A stretch of DNA of 35,930 nucleotides from Treponema sp. (GCA_024691105.1 JAILNY010000081.1:1-35930); one strand, 5' to 3'; counted from the first letter of the stretch, positions 23,645 to 32,869 are shown. The notes: generated from the letters alone by a model not told the origin. Numbers and translations are program-made.

Positions 23645-24223
23645 ATGGAAGAAATTTCTCAGATTAAAAGATTTGCAAAGACTCATTCTGTTCCTATTAT
23701 GAAAGATGAAGGAATTGATTTTATCTGCAACTATATTGTTGAACACGATGTAAAAACAATTCTCGAAATAGGAACAGGAATCGGTTACTCATCAATCAGA
23801 TTCGCAAAAACAAAAGATGATGTCTTTGTTTCTACAATCGAGTTTGATATTGAACGCTATCATGAGGCTGTTAAAAACGTAAACGATAATGATTTGATGG
23901 ACAGGATTATTGTTTACCTTGGCGATGCGGCGACTTATTCCTTTGACAGAAAATTTGATCTTATCTTTATTGACGGTCCAAAAGCGCAGTACCAGAAGTT
24001 CTTTGAACACTTTAAAGACAATCTGACTGAAAACGGTGTATTTATCAGCGATAATCTTTCATTCCATGGAATGGTAGAAGATTTGAGTTTAACTCACAAC
24101 TACAGTACGATAAAGCTTGTCAAAAAAATCCGAAAATACATTGAGTTTCTTAAAAATAACACTGAGTTTGAAACGGAGTTCTTAAAGTGCGGCGATGGGA
24201 TTGCAATTTCAAAACGCGCGTAA
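23645..24223 (+). CDS. O-methyltransferase of the TrmR/caffeoyl-CoA O-methyltransferase family
   Basis: The 192-residue protein is a class I SAM methyltransferase: IGTGIGYSSIRFA is motif I, STIEFD is the acidic end of strand 2, and DLIFIDGPKAQYQKFFE is the metal- and SAM-binding DxPKAQ stretch typical of TrmR (YrrM), which methylates 5-hydroxyuridine at tRNA wobble positions. The YNNTTxxPK-like small-molecule features are not evident, so a tRNA role is favoured but unproven. It starts seven bases after the previous gene and appears to end the operon. Confidence 0.8.
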   Translation: MEEISQIKRFAKTHSVPIMKDEGIDFICNYIVEHDVKTILEIGTGIGYSSIRFAKTKDDVFVSTIEFDIERYHEAVKNVNDNDLMDRIIVYLGDAATYSFDRKFDLIFIDGPKAQYQKFFEHFKDNLTENGVFISDNLSFHGMVEDLSLTHNYSTIKLVKKIRKYIEFLKNNTEFETEFLKCGDGIAISKRA

Positions 24224-24261
24224 ATTACTAAAACTTAACAAGCATCAAAAGTAGCGCGCGT

Positions 24262-24340
24262 CACGAGTTTGCGAGCAAACTCCGTTACATGGACGTTGAC
24301 TCAAAGTGCTGCATGCCACGAGTTGTGTGGCAACTCTGTG
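24262..24340. repeat. Two tandem hairpin repeats (CACGAGTT type)
   Basis: GAGTTTGC (24265-24272) and GCAAACTC (24275-24282) form a perfect stem. 55 bases later GAGTTG (24320-24325) and CAACTC (24331-24336) form a second. Both share the frame CACGAGTT and AACTC(C/T)GT. No T tract follows either, so they are not terminators. Confidence 0.6.
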
Positions 24341-24354
24341 TTTTGGGGAGAACA

Positions 24355-24741
24355 ATGAACATTACAAAAACAAAAAGTTATATCATATCTTTATTTCTGC
24401 TGATTATTTATTCCATCGGAATTGTATTATTGCCAAATTTTCACTTTTATGTTGAAGTAAGAGCAATAGTATTTCCGGTAATAATTTCTGCATTGGTAAC
24501 GATTATTAATTTTGATAACGTTAAAAGTATTTCAGGTTTTATTTTTCGACTGCTTATTTATATTTTATTTGGATATATATCACGTGCAATGATTTATTAT
24601 ATTATGAATGGTGAATTTGATTTTAGTTTAAGACATCTTTTAAATGACTGGTATATTTTGTATATAATTCTTCAGGTACCGATTATAATCATTAGTTCTT
24701 TTGTGATATTCTTTTTTATGAAAATTGTAAAGAAGAGGTAA
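24355..24741 (+). CDS. Small integral membrane protein of unknown function
   Basis: The 128-residue protein has four hydrophobic helices (about 8-24, 30-48, 55-75, 95-120), short loops and a basic end (KIVKKR). No family is recognisable. I chose ATG at 24355 because GGGGAG lies four bases upstream; a longer frame begins at 24289 but crosses the hairpin repeats and lacks a ribosome-binding site. Low-GC composition differs from the lspA operon. It is probably an accessory gene. Confidence 0.65.
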   Translation: MNITKTKSYIISLFLLIIYSIGIVLLPNFHFYVEVRAIVFPVIISALVTIINFDNVKSISGFIFRLLIYILFGYISRAMIYYIMNGEFDFSLRHLLNDWYILYIILQVPIIIISSFVIFFFMKIVKKR

Positions 24742-24795
24742 GAGTGGGGAAAAATAAAATATTTAAAAAATTCTAATTAGGATAGGAGGTAAAAA

Positions 24796-25074
24796 ATGAA
24801 AATACGAACAAAGTTTCATATCACGTTATATGGGGTGCCGGTAGTTTTATTTATTGGAACGGTATCAGCATTTATGGCAAACTGTCCTAAAACTCTGATT
24901 TTTATTTTGGATGTAATATTCTTTATAGCTTACTGGCTGCTTATCGAAAATTTCAGGTGTCCGCATTGTCATGTAAAGTTGATAGAATTTTACAGGGCGT
25001 TTTCAAAGTATTATAAAGGATTCCATTATTTTCTAAAAGAAAAATGCAAAAATTGTGGAAATGAATTAGATTAA
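24796..25074 (+). CDS. Small membrane protein with a zinc-ribbon-like tail
   Basis: The 92-residue protein has two hydrophobic helices (about 9-29 and 34-51) followed by a cytoplasmic tail with two CxxC pairs (CPHCHVKL and CKNCGNELD) spaced like a zinc ribbon. AGGAGG seven bases before the ATG is an excellent ribosome-binding site. The family and function are unknown. A strong bidirectional terminator follows the stop. Confidence 0.75.
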   Translation: MKIRTKFHITLYGVPVVLFIGTVSAFMANCPKTLIFILDVIFFIAYWLLIENFRCPHCHVKLIEFYRAFSKYYKGFHYFLKEKCKNCGNELD

Positions 25075-25081
25075 TTGAGTC

Positions 25082-25126
25082 AAAAAAAACCGCATTTCCC
25101 ACTCAGTGAGATCTGCGGTTTTTTTT
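25082..25126. terminator. Bidirectional terminator between the zinc-ribbon gene and the permease
   Basis: Thirteen-base arms (25082-25094 and 25114-25126) of A8CCGCA and TGCGGT8 type pair perfectly, giving a T tract on either strand. It lies between two converging genes. Confidence 0.9.
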
Positions 25127-25161
25127 ATTGGCTGATGTGTGTCAGTCAGATTGAAGCCGGG

Positions 25162-26466
25162 TTACTTTACTGCTTCAAAAATGATGTCTGCAAGGAAGAT
25201 AATTGCAAGAACCCATGTAACAACAGGGATGTCTTTAATTTTCTTTCCGGCACATTTTGCGATTACGTAAGTGATGATACCGTAAGAAATACCTTTAGAA
25301 ATTGAATATGCAAATGGCATTACGATAATTGTAACGAATGCAGGGATTCCTTCTGTAGGATCTTCAAAGTTGATTCCTGTTACTGATTTCATCATGAGGT
25401 AACCTACAAAGATCAATGCAGGTGCTGTAGCAGCAGCTGGAATAAGGAAGAACAATGGGCTCAAGAACAATGAGATAAGGAACAGGATAGCTGTTACAAC
25501 AGAAGTAAGACCTGTGCGTCCACCAGCTGCAACACCAGATGAGCTTTCTACAAACGATGTTACAGTTGAAGTACCAAGACAAGCACCTGCAACAGTTCCG
25601 ATAGCGTCTGCCATAAGAGCGCCCTTTGCATTAAGAACGTTTCCATCTTTGTCTTTAAGATTTCCCTGTTCAGCAACACCGAGCAATGTACCGATTGTAT
25701 CGAACAAATCTGTAAAGAGGAATGTAAAGAATACTACAAAGAATTTTCCTGTCAAAACCTGAGCAAAATCAAACTTAAAGAGATAAGGCATAGCAGGAGC
25801 AGAGAATGGTTTAAAGTTTTCTGGGATTGTTGTTACACCAAAAGGAATACCGATAATAGTTGTAAGGATAATTCCGAGCAAAACGCTTCCTGGTACTTTA
25901 AGAGTATAAAGAACGATAGTAATAAGAAGACCAATGATTGCAACTACAGCAGCTTTGTTAGCCATGTTAAAGTTAACAAATCCGATTAAGGTTCCTGTCT
26001 GTGTAGAAACGATTCCTGCGTTTGCAAGACCGATGATTGCAATGAACAATCCGATTCCGACAGCAACGGCTTTTTTAAGTCCTTCTGGAATTGACTTAAT
26101 GATTGCTTCACGAATTCCACAAATAGAAAGAATAATAAATAAAATTCCTTCAAGCAAAACAGCTGTTAAAGCAAACTGCCATGTACATCCCATTCCCAAA
26201 ACAACGGAAAATGTAAAGAATGCGTTAAGACCAAGTCCCGGTGCAAGAGCAACAGGAAGGTTTGCAACAAATGCCATAACAAGAGTTGCAATTGCAGCAG
26301 AGATAGCTGTTGCAGTAAAGAGCGGACCCCATTCCATTCCTGCCTGTGACAAAATAGAAGGGTTTACAGCGAGGATGTAAGCCATTGCGAGGAATGTTGT
26401 AAGACCAGCAACGATTTCGCGGCTTACGGTAGTTCCTCTTTCTTTAAGATGAAAAAGTTTTTCCAT
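25162..26466 (-). CDS. NCS2 family purine permease (AzgA/PbuG-like)
   Basis: The 434-residue protein has about twelve to fourteen hydrophobic segments and NCS2/AzgA signatures: TTFLAMAYILAVNPSILSQAG at the start, NLPVALAPGLGLNAFFTFSV, and TDLFDTIGTLLGVAEQGN followed by STVTSFVESSSGVAAGGRTG. AzgA-type carriers import adenine, guanine or hypoxanthine with protons or Na+. AAGGAG seven bases before the ATG sets the start. The leader is too short for a purine riboswitch, so control by that route is unlikely. Confidence 0.94.
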   Translation of the reverse strand: MEKLFHLKERGTTVSREIVAGLTTFLAMAYILAVNPSILSQAGMEWGPLFTATAISAAIATLVMAFVANLPVALAPGLGLNAFFTFSVVLGMGCTWQFALTAVLLEGILFIILSICGIREAIIKSIPEGLKKAVAVGIGLFIAIIGLANAGIVSTQTGTLIGFVNFNMANKAAVVAIIGLLITIVLYTLKVPGSVLLGIILTTIIGIPFGVTTIPENFKPFSAPAMPYLFKFDFAQVLTGKFFVVFFTFLFTDLFDTIGTLLGVAEQGNLKDKDGNVLNAKGALMADAIGTVAGACLGTSTVTSFVESSSGVAAGGRTGLTSVVTAILFLISLFLSPLFFLIPAAATAPALIFVGYLMMKSVTGINFEDPTEGIPAFVTIIVMPFAYSISKGISYGIITYVIAKCAGKKIKDIPVVTWVLAIIFLADIIFEAVK

Positions 26467-26533
26467 TCATATACTCCTTGTATAAGAAATTATAGTAACC
26501 ATTATAACACCATTATGTTGATAACTAAAGGTC

Positions 26534-26562
26534 TTGAATAAAGTCTTTTTAAAAATTATTAT
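26534..26562 (+). promoter_or_regulatory. Promoter of the orphan 180-residue gene, leaderless
   Basis: TTGAAT (26534-26539), a 17-base spacer and TATTAT (26557-26562) end exactly six bases before the ATG at 26569, putting +1 on the start codon. No Shine-Dalgarno sequence is present. Confidence 0.65.
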
Positions 26563-26568
26563 AACGCT

Positions 26569-27111
26569 ATGGGGAATGATTCAACTAAAATAATTAATCA
26601 GTATGTTGATACTGCAATCACTAATGCAATTAATACAATGCAGTCTGCTACAACTGCAAAACAGATAGCAAAATCTGCTGACGTTATTGCAAAAGTATTC
26701 GGTTCATCAACTTCTTTATTTGAAAAAGAAGCATCTGGTTTTGAAGAAAAACTTATTACAAGCTTTCAGAAAAATCTAACACTTTTGATTCAAAAAACAT
26801 GGGTGGAAGAATCTGACGCAGATTTAAAAGAGCAGGTTCTTTATCAGCTTGCAGAATATTGCAAAGCTGCTTCAAAAGGAAAATGGTCTCATGCATATAA
26901 AGATCTTTTAAAGATTGTTTATGATGTAGTGTATCTTATGTTTGGAACTCAGACAAAGAGCGAAGACTTTTTGGAATATGCACTTCGTATAGATCCAGAG
27001 TTTGGAATTTTCTGGTACTATATTAAAAGTTTGCCCGATTCAATTGATTGGGATAATGAAAAGTGTAGAGTTGCAATGTTGCTTGGAATGTATTTCTTAG
27101 CAAACTATTAA
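26569..27111 (+). CDS. Uncharacterised soluble helical protein
   Basis: The 180-residue protein has no signal peptide or membrane helix. It is mostly alpha-helical by appearance, with an N-terminal polar/Thr-Asn-rich helix (DTAITNAINTMQSATTAKQI), a middle charged region and a Trp/Tyr-rich C-terminal part (FGIFWYYIKSLPDSIDWDN). No family is recognised. It has its own leaderless-type promoter and a good terminator, so it is a single-gene unit. Codon use resembles its neighbours and it is probably real. Confidence 0.75.
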   Translation: MGNDSTKIINQYVDTAITNAINTMQSATTAKQIAKSADVIAKVFGSSTSLFEKEASGFEEKLITSFQKNLTLLIQKTWVEESDADLKEQVLYQLAEYCKAASKGKWSHAYKDLLKIVYDVVYLMFGTQTKSEDFLEYALRIDPEFGIFWYYIKSLPDSIDWDNEKCRVAMLLGMYFLANY

Positions 27112-27125
27112 TTGCTTGTTATGCG

Positions 27126-27153
27126 ACCGGAACACTTTTGTTCCGGTTTTTTT
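27126..27153 (+). terminator. Terminator of the orphan 180-residue gene
   Basis: ACCGGAAC (27126-27133) and GTTCCGGT (27140-27147) form an eight-pair stem with a six-base loop, followed by a T tract to 27153. It lies 14 bases after the stop and ahead of proA. Confidence 0.9.
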
Positions 27154-27171
27154 ATATATAAAGAGGTAAAA

Positions 27172-28446
27172 ATGGAATTAGAGTCTGCCTACAAATCACT
27201 TAGAGCCGCAAGTCAAAAGCTTGCTATGTTAAAAGCAAGCGAAAAAAACACAGCGCTTTTAAAAGTTGCGGATGCGCTTGATAAGAACCGCTCACAGATA
27301 ATTGCTGCAAACAAAACTGATATAGACCTTGCCCGCAAAAACGGAATGAGCGAATCTATCATCGACCGCCTTATGCTTGATGACAAGCGTATAGATGGAA
27401 TCGTTGCAAGCATCAAAGAAGTTGTATCGCAGACCGACCCTATCGGCGAAGAAATTTACGGCTGGAAAACTCCTAACGGAATGAATATCTGCCAGGTACG
27501 TGTACCAATGGGCGTTGTTGCAATCATTTACGAAAACCGTCCTAATGTTACAGTTGATGCATTCTGTCTTGCATACAAAAGTGGAAACGCAATTTTACTA
27601 AGAGGCTCGGCTTCGTCTTATAATTCAAACATTGCAATTGTAAATGTAATTAAAGATGCCCTTGCCTCTTGTGCAGATTCTGGTGCAACACCGGATGCAA
27701 TTGAACTTGTAGAAGTAAAAGAACATGATCACAGCGACGTAGATGCAATCTTAAACGCCGTAGGAAAAATCGATGTATGTTTGCCACGCGGTGGAAAAAA
27801 ATTAATAGAGAATGTCGTAAGGAATGCGCGCGTGCCGGTTATAGAAACTGGAAGCGGCGTCTGCCATCTTTTTGTTGACGAAGACGGCGACATTGATATG
27901 GCAGTTAATATTGCAGAAAACGCAAAGATTCAGAGGCCGAGTGTCTGTAACGCAATCGAATGCGTAATTGCACATAAGGCCGTTGCAGAAGAGTTCTTAA
28001 AAAAGATGGCAGACCGCTTTGCCGGCCGCGTTAAGATGCATGCCGATGAAAGGGCATTTGCTATTTTATGCAGTGTTGATAGTGCTGCCGGTCACCTTGT
28101 TAAAGCGGCCGAAGAAGATTACGGTAATGAATACCTTGATTATGAATGCTGCGTAAAGGTTGTTGATAGGATTGAAGAGGCAATCGAATATATTAACGGA
28201 CATAATACTAAGCATTCGGAAAGCATTATTACAAACAACCGCCGGCACGCGCGCATGTTCCAGACAATGGTTGATGCAAGCTGTGTCTATGTTAATGCAT
28301 CGACTCGGTTTACGGACGGCGGTGAATTTGGCTTTGGTGCGGAACTTGGTATAAGTACTCAAAAACTTCATGTCCGCGGTCCGATGGGAATAAAGGCATT
28401 AACAACGACAAAGTTCCTGATTGACGGTGACGGGCAGATAAGATAG
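27172..28446 (+). CDS. proA: Gamma-glutamyl phosphate reductase
   Basis: The 424-residue enzyme reduces gamma-glutamyl phosphate to glutamate semialdehyde in proline synthesis. The aldehyde-dehydrogenase-like fold is complete, with VPMGVVAIIYENRPNVTVDAF, the IETGSGVCHLFVDEDGDID strand, the catalytic cysteine in RPSVCNAIECVI, and the C-terminal TRFTDGGEFGFGAELGIST. I chose ATG at 27172 with AGAGGT four to five bases upstream; the longer frame from 27112 would cross the terminator of the previous gene. Its partner proB is about 4.6 kb away on the same strand. Confidence 0.96.
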   Translation: MELESAYKSLRAASQKLAMLKASEKNTALLKVADALDKNRSQIIAANKTDIDLARKNGMSESIIDRLMLDDKRIDGIVASIKEVVSQTDPIGEEIYGWKTPNGMNICQVRVPMGVVAIIYENRPNVTVDAFCLAYKSGNAILLRGSASSYNSNIAIVNVIKDALASCADSGATPDAIELVEVKEHDHSDVDAILNAVGKIDVCLPRGGKKLIENVVRNARVPVIETGSGVCHLFVDEDGDIDMAVNIAENAKIQRPSVCNAIECVIAHKAVAEEFLKKMADRFAGRVKMHADERAFAILCSVDSAAGHLVKAAEEDYGNEYLDYECCVKVVDRIEEAIEYINGHNTKHSESIITNNRRHARMFQTMVDASCVYVNASTRFTDGGEFGFGAELGISTQKLHVRGPMGIKALTTTKFLIDGDGQIR

Positions 28447-28475
28447 ATTTGCGCGCGCCAAAAGACTTACGGACT

Positions 28476-31289
28476 CTATTTTAATATCCTCTTATAAATC
28501 TTTGCCGGAACTTTTGCTTTTTTGAAAGCTTGTTCATTAAGCACAGAACCGGCACCGTTTTTTATCAACAGTCTTGCAGTAGCGATTAATGAATCAAGAC
28601 GTTCTTCAATTAATTCATTAAAAAATTTCCAGTCTTTAACTTCAAAAAGAAGCTCTGCACAGTTTAATGTTTTTTCTTTATATGAATCACGATAATCCCA
28701 CTTTGCACCGTTTTCAATTAAAATATCAAGCATATCAATTAAGTGATTATTATTTGTAAAATACAGATCCACGCTGTTTTTAATAAGTGAATGCATTATA
28801 GCGCTGGTATTTGTTTTTTCTTTTCGAACTTCAATCATTTTATTTATGATATAACGGCTGTCATCGTCAAATTCACCTTTACAGATTTCTATCATATAAT
28901 ACTCAACCGGATCATAATACCTGTTATAATAAGGATTACCATCTGCTGTATAACCAGAATCGAGTAAAGTTTTTATCATGTAATTTCGTGATTCCTTTTT
29001 TACATGTTGTTCAAGCAGACAGACAACTAGAGACATTTCTTCTATCATTTTTGGATAATGTTCGTGCTTGAATATAACGTTCTTTCCTGTAAACTTTGGA
29101 AAATATTCATTAAATACTTTACCGATATCTATGTCGCTGGATCTGGAACCTTGATACAGTGCACAAACAAAAGCATATTCAGCATAAGCGCCGTTATCCA
29201 GAAGAAGTTTTTTAAACTGCTTCTGTTCAGGCGACCAGTATTTTTCATCAAAACCGGATTCCTCTAAAAAGCAATATAACGGATGAGAAATAAATTTTGT
29301 ACCAGTTTTATTTATGTCAGCGCCTTTTGAAATAAAGAGCTTTGCCATTTCAAGATCATACTTTGAGATATAACGTCCTTTTTTTGAAATGTCATAAAGA
29401 CAATTTGATTCTGAATCATTTGGCGAAACTCCGAGTGAAAAAAGATAATCTAAAAACTCACGGGATTTTTTTGCTGCTTCAGCACAATCTTTTTCGGCTC
29501 TGAAATCTTTTCGTTCTCTGTAATCATCACTTGCTCTGCACTGTTCAACGTATCCTTTTGCATGATATTCAAGCGGGCTTGGAGACCCATATGCTCCTTC
29601 AAGACCTGTCGGAATTTTTTGTCCGATAGAAAGGAAAAACTTTGTAAGCGGAACATCGCCTAGTCCAAGCGCAGAACTGAAAGGTTTTGGACCTAAATCA
29701 ATTCCAAGTTTGTTAAGCTCCGAAAAATAAAAAATCAGCGATTCAGTTTTTAAAAATCCGATTTCCTGATCTAATTTTTCAATCACCGGTTTATAATCGC
29801 TTACCAGAGTCAAAAATTTTTTAAATCCATCTTTATCATCACGTTCAATACAGTCACAAAGCATCTTTGGAGAATACACTGCGCCATTTTTTATAAGAAC
29901 ATCGCGCACCTGATCGTTGTTAGAACCAAGATTCCAGGCTTCCAGCGCTGTATAAGTTTTACTGTTATGAGGATTTTTATATTCAAGACTCATTCCAAGT
30001 GAAATAAGATATTCAACCATTTTTGGATCAGGGTTAAAGGCACTTGCAATTATAAGCGGCTCTGAATTTTTTGATGCGTCTTTTTTTAATTGTTCAAGCA
30101 ATTTTGAATCTGATGTAAAATCCTGAACTGTTCCAAACGCTGCAATTGTTTTGATTTTTTTTTCGTAATCATTAAAATTACAGTTGTTTTGAGTAAATTT
30201 GAATTCAACATTTATATAAGGTTCGCTTTTAAAATATGCTCTTAGTACAAGATATTCGTCTTTGCTGTAACTCTCTTTATAAACATCAAAGTAATATTTA
30301 ATGTTTTTCTTTTCTAATTTTTCTTTTAAAGCGCGGACAGTTTTAAGCCCTGGTTCACTCCAGTCTGATAATTTTTTCCAGGTTTTATTTTCCCATACAT
30401 AGAGTGTAACAAGTGGATCATAATATTCCAAACCACCGTAAAACTCTTCATGCCAGGTAAATAAAAGATGTCTTCCGTTTGGATTAAGATAGATTTTATA
30501 TTGATTTGACTCATGTCCACCGCCAGTTCCCGGCCAGAAACCATGAACCATTGTCCCACGCATGCTTGCAGATACATAAGCCCAGTACGGATCCCCGTCT
30601 TCCCAGTCAGCCTTCTGGACATGCAAAAGACCTTTTTCATCTTCTCTAATCTTGTCCTTTCCGACATCAATTTCATACAAACCCTTAAACATAAGTTTTG
30701 TCTCAGGGTCATAGACATACAAAAGATCTGGTGCGTCATAATATGCGCCATAAATATCTTTTCGTAAAATTGTCGCATTGATGCAAATCTCGTCGATACA
30801 GCAGTCGTTATCTTTTAAGGTTCCCGGATATACTTCGTCAATCGTAAGGCGCATTGTTGAATATTCTTTATTCAATAATCCAATATACAAATACTGTGGC
30901 TCCGGTGTGTCTGGAAGTGAGAACGTTTTTTTTGTTGATTTGTCGTTGTCAAAAATGATTGTTGCTTTTTTGATGCGGTTATTTTTCCAGTACCAGGCAA
31001 GGTCACCATAACCGTTTTTAATCGTAATAAGATCGACTGCCGTTGGTTCAGAAAAAGTAAGTTCTACCCATTCACCACAGCCGTCGCCAGCGCTGCCTTC
31101 GGCCCAGGACTCGTAATTTTGATTTGCAATATTGGAGGCTGAATATTTTTCTTTTAGTGTTGAACTTGCAGTGACCTGTTTTATTTTTACATATTTTGGT
31201 TCATAATTTTGTTGAGCAGATAATGGTTTGCAGGAAAGGAGCGCAACGCATAATGCAAGGCTTGCAGTTAATACTTTTTGTTTTTTCAT
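28476..31289 (-). CDS. Secreted or lipid-anchored protein with NADase-type glycan-binding-like domain and ankyrin repeats
   Basis: The 937-residue protein starts with a signal peptide containing a relaxed lipobox (ALLSC, C20), so it may be a lipoprotein. Residues ~33-170 resemble the NADase-type glycan-binding (discoidin-like) domain: VTASSTLKEKYSASNIANQNYESWAEG, then GEWVELTFSE. A ~200-residue region of unknown type follows, then ankyrin-like repeats from about 405 to the end (LIIASAFNPDPKMVEYLISLGMSLEYKN; KLFISKGADINKTG; DILIENGAKWDYRD). It could bind a glycan at the cell surface. It follows the GH32 gene by 17 bases, with AAAGGAA before the ATG, so the two are probably one operon. Confidence 0.8.
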   Translation of the reverse strand: MKKQKVLTASLALCVALLSCKPLSAQQNYEPKYVKIKQVTASSTLKEKYSASNIANQNYESWAEGSAGDGCGEWVELTFSEPTAVDLITIKNGYGDLAWYWKNNRIKKATIIFDNDKSTKKTFSLPDTPEPQYLYIGLLNKEYSTMRLTIDEVYPGTLKDNDCCIDEICINATILRKDIYGAYYDAPDLLYVYDPETKLMFKGLYEIDVGKDKIREDEKGLLHVQKADWEDGDPYWAYVSASMRGTMVHGFWPGTGGGHESNQYKIYLNPNGRHLLFTWHEEFYGGLEYYDPLVTLYVWENKTWKKLSDWSEPGLKTVRALKEKLEKKNIKYYFDVYKESYSKDEYLVLRAYFKSEPYINVEFKFTQNNCNFNDYEKKIKTIAAFGTVQDFTSDSKLLEQLKKDASKNSEPLIIASAFNPDPKMVEYLISLGMSLEYKNPHNSKTYTALEAWNLGSNNDQVRDVLIKNGAVYSPKMLCDCIERDDKDGFKKFLTLVSDYKPVIEKLDQEIGFLKTESLIFYFSELNKLGIDLGPKPFSSALGLGDVPLTKFFLSIGQKIPTGLEGAYGSPSPLEYHAKGYVEQCRASDDYRERKDFRAEKDCAEAAKKSREFLDYLFSLGVSPNDSESNCLYDISKKGRYISKYDLEMAKLFISKGADINKTGTKFISHPLYCFLEESGFDEKYWSPEQKQFKKLLLDNGAYAEYAFVCALYQGSRSSDIDIGKVFNEYFPKFTGKNVIFKHEHYPKMIEEMSLVVCLLEQHVKKESRNYMIKTLLDSGYTADGNPYYNRYYDPVEYYMIEICKGEFDDDSRYIINKMIEVRKEKTNTSAIMHSLIKNSVDLYFTNNNHLIDMLDILIENGAKWDYRDSYKEKTLNCAELLFEVKDWKFFNELIEERLDSLIATARLLIKNGAGSVLNEQAFKKAKVPAKIYKRILK

Positions 31290-31306
31290 ATTAAGTTCCT
31301 TTAATG

Positions 31307-32869
31307 TTATTTTATTCGTATTACCTTAAAATAAAGTCCCGCATTGGTTGAAGAATCAATTTTAAGCGCACGAAAATTTTTGTTAAGGAAATATGTGTTT
31401 GTAAAAACTTTTTGTCCATTATTGATAAAAGTTTCGCAAGAGAATGTATCCATTATAAAACGAAGCAAGATTTTTTTTGATTGTGGATCTGGTTCAATTT
31501 TTACTGTGCTGGATTTTACAGCCTCGTCGCGGATAATTGAATTTGTACGGTCAAAGGTTAATTCATTTGTGTTGCAGTCAAAAGTGAATTTTACAAATTT
31601 ATCTTTCTTATCAGAAATCTGCAAAGTCACTTTTTCGTTTTTACGGATTTCGGGATTATCCGACGGAGTAATTTCAAGTGTAAGCTCGCTTTGAACATAA
31701 TTATATTTATCAAACCAGCCTGTCATGTTTTTATTAATGACACCAGAAAGGAACGGAAGCTTTTGAATTTTATCTTCGTATTCTTTTACCGGGTTTTGAT
31801 AAAGTCTGTCGTTTTTAAAATAGAGCTCACGTGGTAAAGTCATCTGTCCCGACCACGAAAAATTTTCAGGCGTATTATAAGACTGCCAGGCCTGCATCCA
31901 TGCAATGAGCACGCGGCGACCGTCATCGGTTTGCATTGTCTGTGGTGCGTAAAAGTCAATTCCGTAATCGAGAGATGCGGCAGTAAAATTATTTTCTGTG
32001 CGTGTGTCTGGAATAAAGGTAAACGATTTTTTGTCAAAGGTTCCGCTCATGTAAACGCTGTTGTTTCCTTCTTTTAGACCTTTGGCGCTGTCGGCTTTAA
32101 CTGACTGAGGGCTTACGATAAGGACGTTGCGTGATTTTTTTTCTGCGTGCTGTTTTTTTTCTGCGCGCGGGTTTGATTCTTCGAGTGTAAAAAAGTCAGG
32201 ACATTCCCACATGCCGCCAAGCTCGCCTTTGGATTCAGCCAGAATTGATTTAAATGTCCAGTCGCTTAAATTGTTTGAGGTAAAGAGAGCGACGGCGCCG
32301 TTTCCGTCTGCTTTTTTTATAACGGCAGCGCAGTAGTAAGTGCCGCACAAAGATGAATTCACACCAGCATTTTTTTCTGACATGCCGAGCGTTTTATCAG
32401 TCGCATCGTCCTCAGGTTCAAACCAGATTTTTGGATCACGAAAATCGTTTGGATTAAAGTCAGGCACGGCCTTGCGGACAGTATCTGTCTTTATAACAGG
32501 ATTTGATTCTGCTTTTTTGTAATTTTTTCCATCGCCAACTGCAAGGCATTGCTGCTGAACTCCGTTCTGGCTGACACCTGTGTACATTAAAACATGACGT
32601 TCTCCGTCAACCAATGCAGTTCCACTAAAGCAGCCTTCATTGTCTGCACCTGAATCAGGATAGAGCGCAATTTTTTTATTCTTCCATTTTAACAAATCTT
32701 TTGAAACAGCATGACCCCAATGCATTAAGCCCCATTTTGTATCCTTTGGATTATGCTGATAAAACAGATGATAGAATCCGTTGTAAAAAGAAAATCCGTT
32801 TGGATCATTCATCCAGCCCTTTGGACACGAAAGATGAAATTCTGGTCTAAATCTGTTTTTAAAACTCAT
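31307..32869 (-). CDS. GH32 fructan/sucrose hydrolase (levanase or invertase type)
   Basis: The 520-residue protein has the GH32 five-bladed catalytic domain (about 1-340) with the nucleophile in WMNDPNG (D22 of the chosen start), the transition-state stabiliser in NDFRDPKIWFEP, and the acid/base in MWECPDFF. A beta-sandwich domain follows (about 350-520). No signal peptide is visible, so it should act in the cytoplasm on imported sucrose or short fructans. I chose ATG at 32869, which has GAGG eight bases upstream, over GTG at 32896. No sugar transporter or regulator gene is next to it. Confidence 0.93.
   Translation of the reverse strand: MSFKNRFRPEFHLSCPKGWMNDPNGFSFYNGFYHLFYQHNPKDTKWGLMHWGHAVSKDLLKWKNKKIALYPDSGADNEGCFSGTALVDGERHVLMYTGVSQNGVQQQCLAVGDGKNYKKAESNPVIKTDTVRKAVPDFNPNDFRDPKIWFEPEDDATDKTLGMSEKNAGVNSSLCGTYYCAAVIKKADGNGAVALFTSNNLSDWTFKSILAESKGELGGMWECPDFFTLEESNPRAEKKQHAEKKSRNVLIVSPQSVKADSAKGLKEGNNSVYMSGTFDKKSFTFIPDTRTENNFTAASLDYGIDFYAPQTMQTDDGRRVLIAWMQAWQSYNTPENFSWSGQMTLPRELYFKNDRLYQNPVKEYEDKIQKLPFLSGVINKNMTGWFDKYNYVQSELTLEITPSDNPEIRKNEKVTLQISDKKDKFVKFTFDCNTNELTFDRTNSIIRDEAVKSSTVKIEPDPQSKKILLRFIMDTFSCETFINNGQKVFTNTYFLNKNFRALKIDSSTNAGLYFKVIRIK

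Noticed and set aside
24262..24340. Terminator for the TrmR-like gene
   Set aside because: Neither hairpin is followed by a T tract on either strand.
24289..24354. Longer start for the small membrane protein at 24289
   Set aside because: The extension crosses hairpin repeats, has no ribosome-binding site and gives a Cys/Trp-rich, unlikely N-terminus; ATG at 24355 has GGGGAG.
26467..26568. Purine riboswitch before the NCS2 permease
   Set aside because: The gap to the divergent gene is about 100 bases and the leader after the -10 only about 35 bases, too short for a purine aptamer, and no conserved core is visible.
27112..27171. Longer N-terminus for proA from 27112
   Set aside because: It would translate across the terminator of the preceding gene; ATG at 27172 has a good ribosome-binding site and matches the family start.
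28066..28371. Minus-strand frame within proA
   Set aside because: Shadow of the conserved proA reading frame, with no independent signals.
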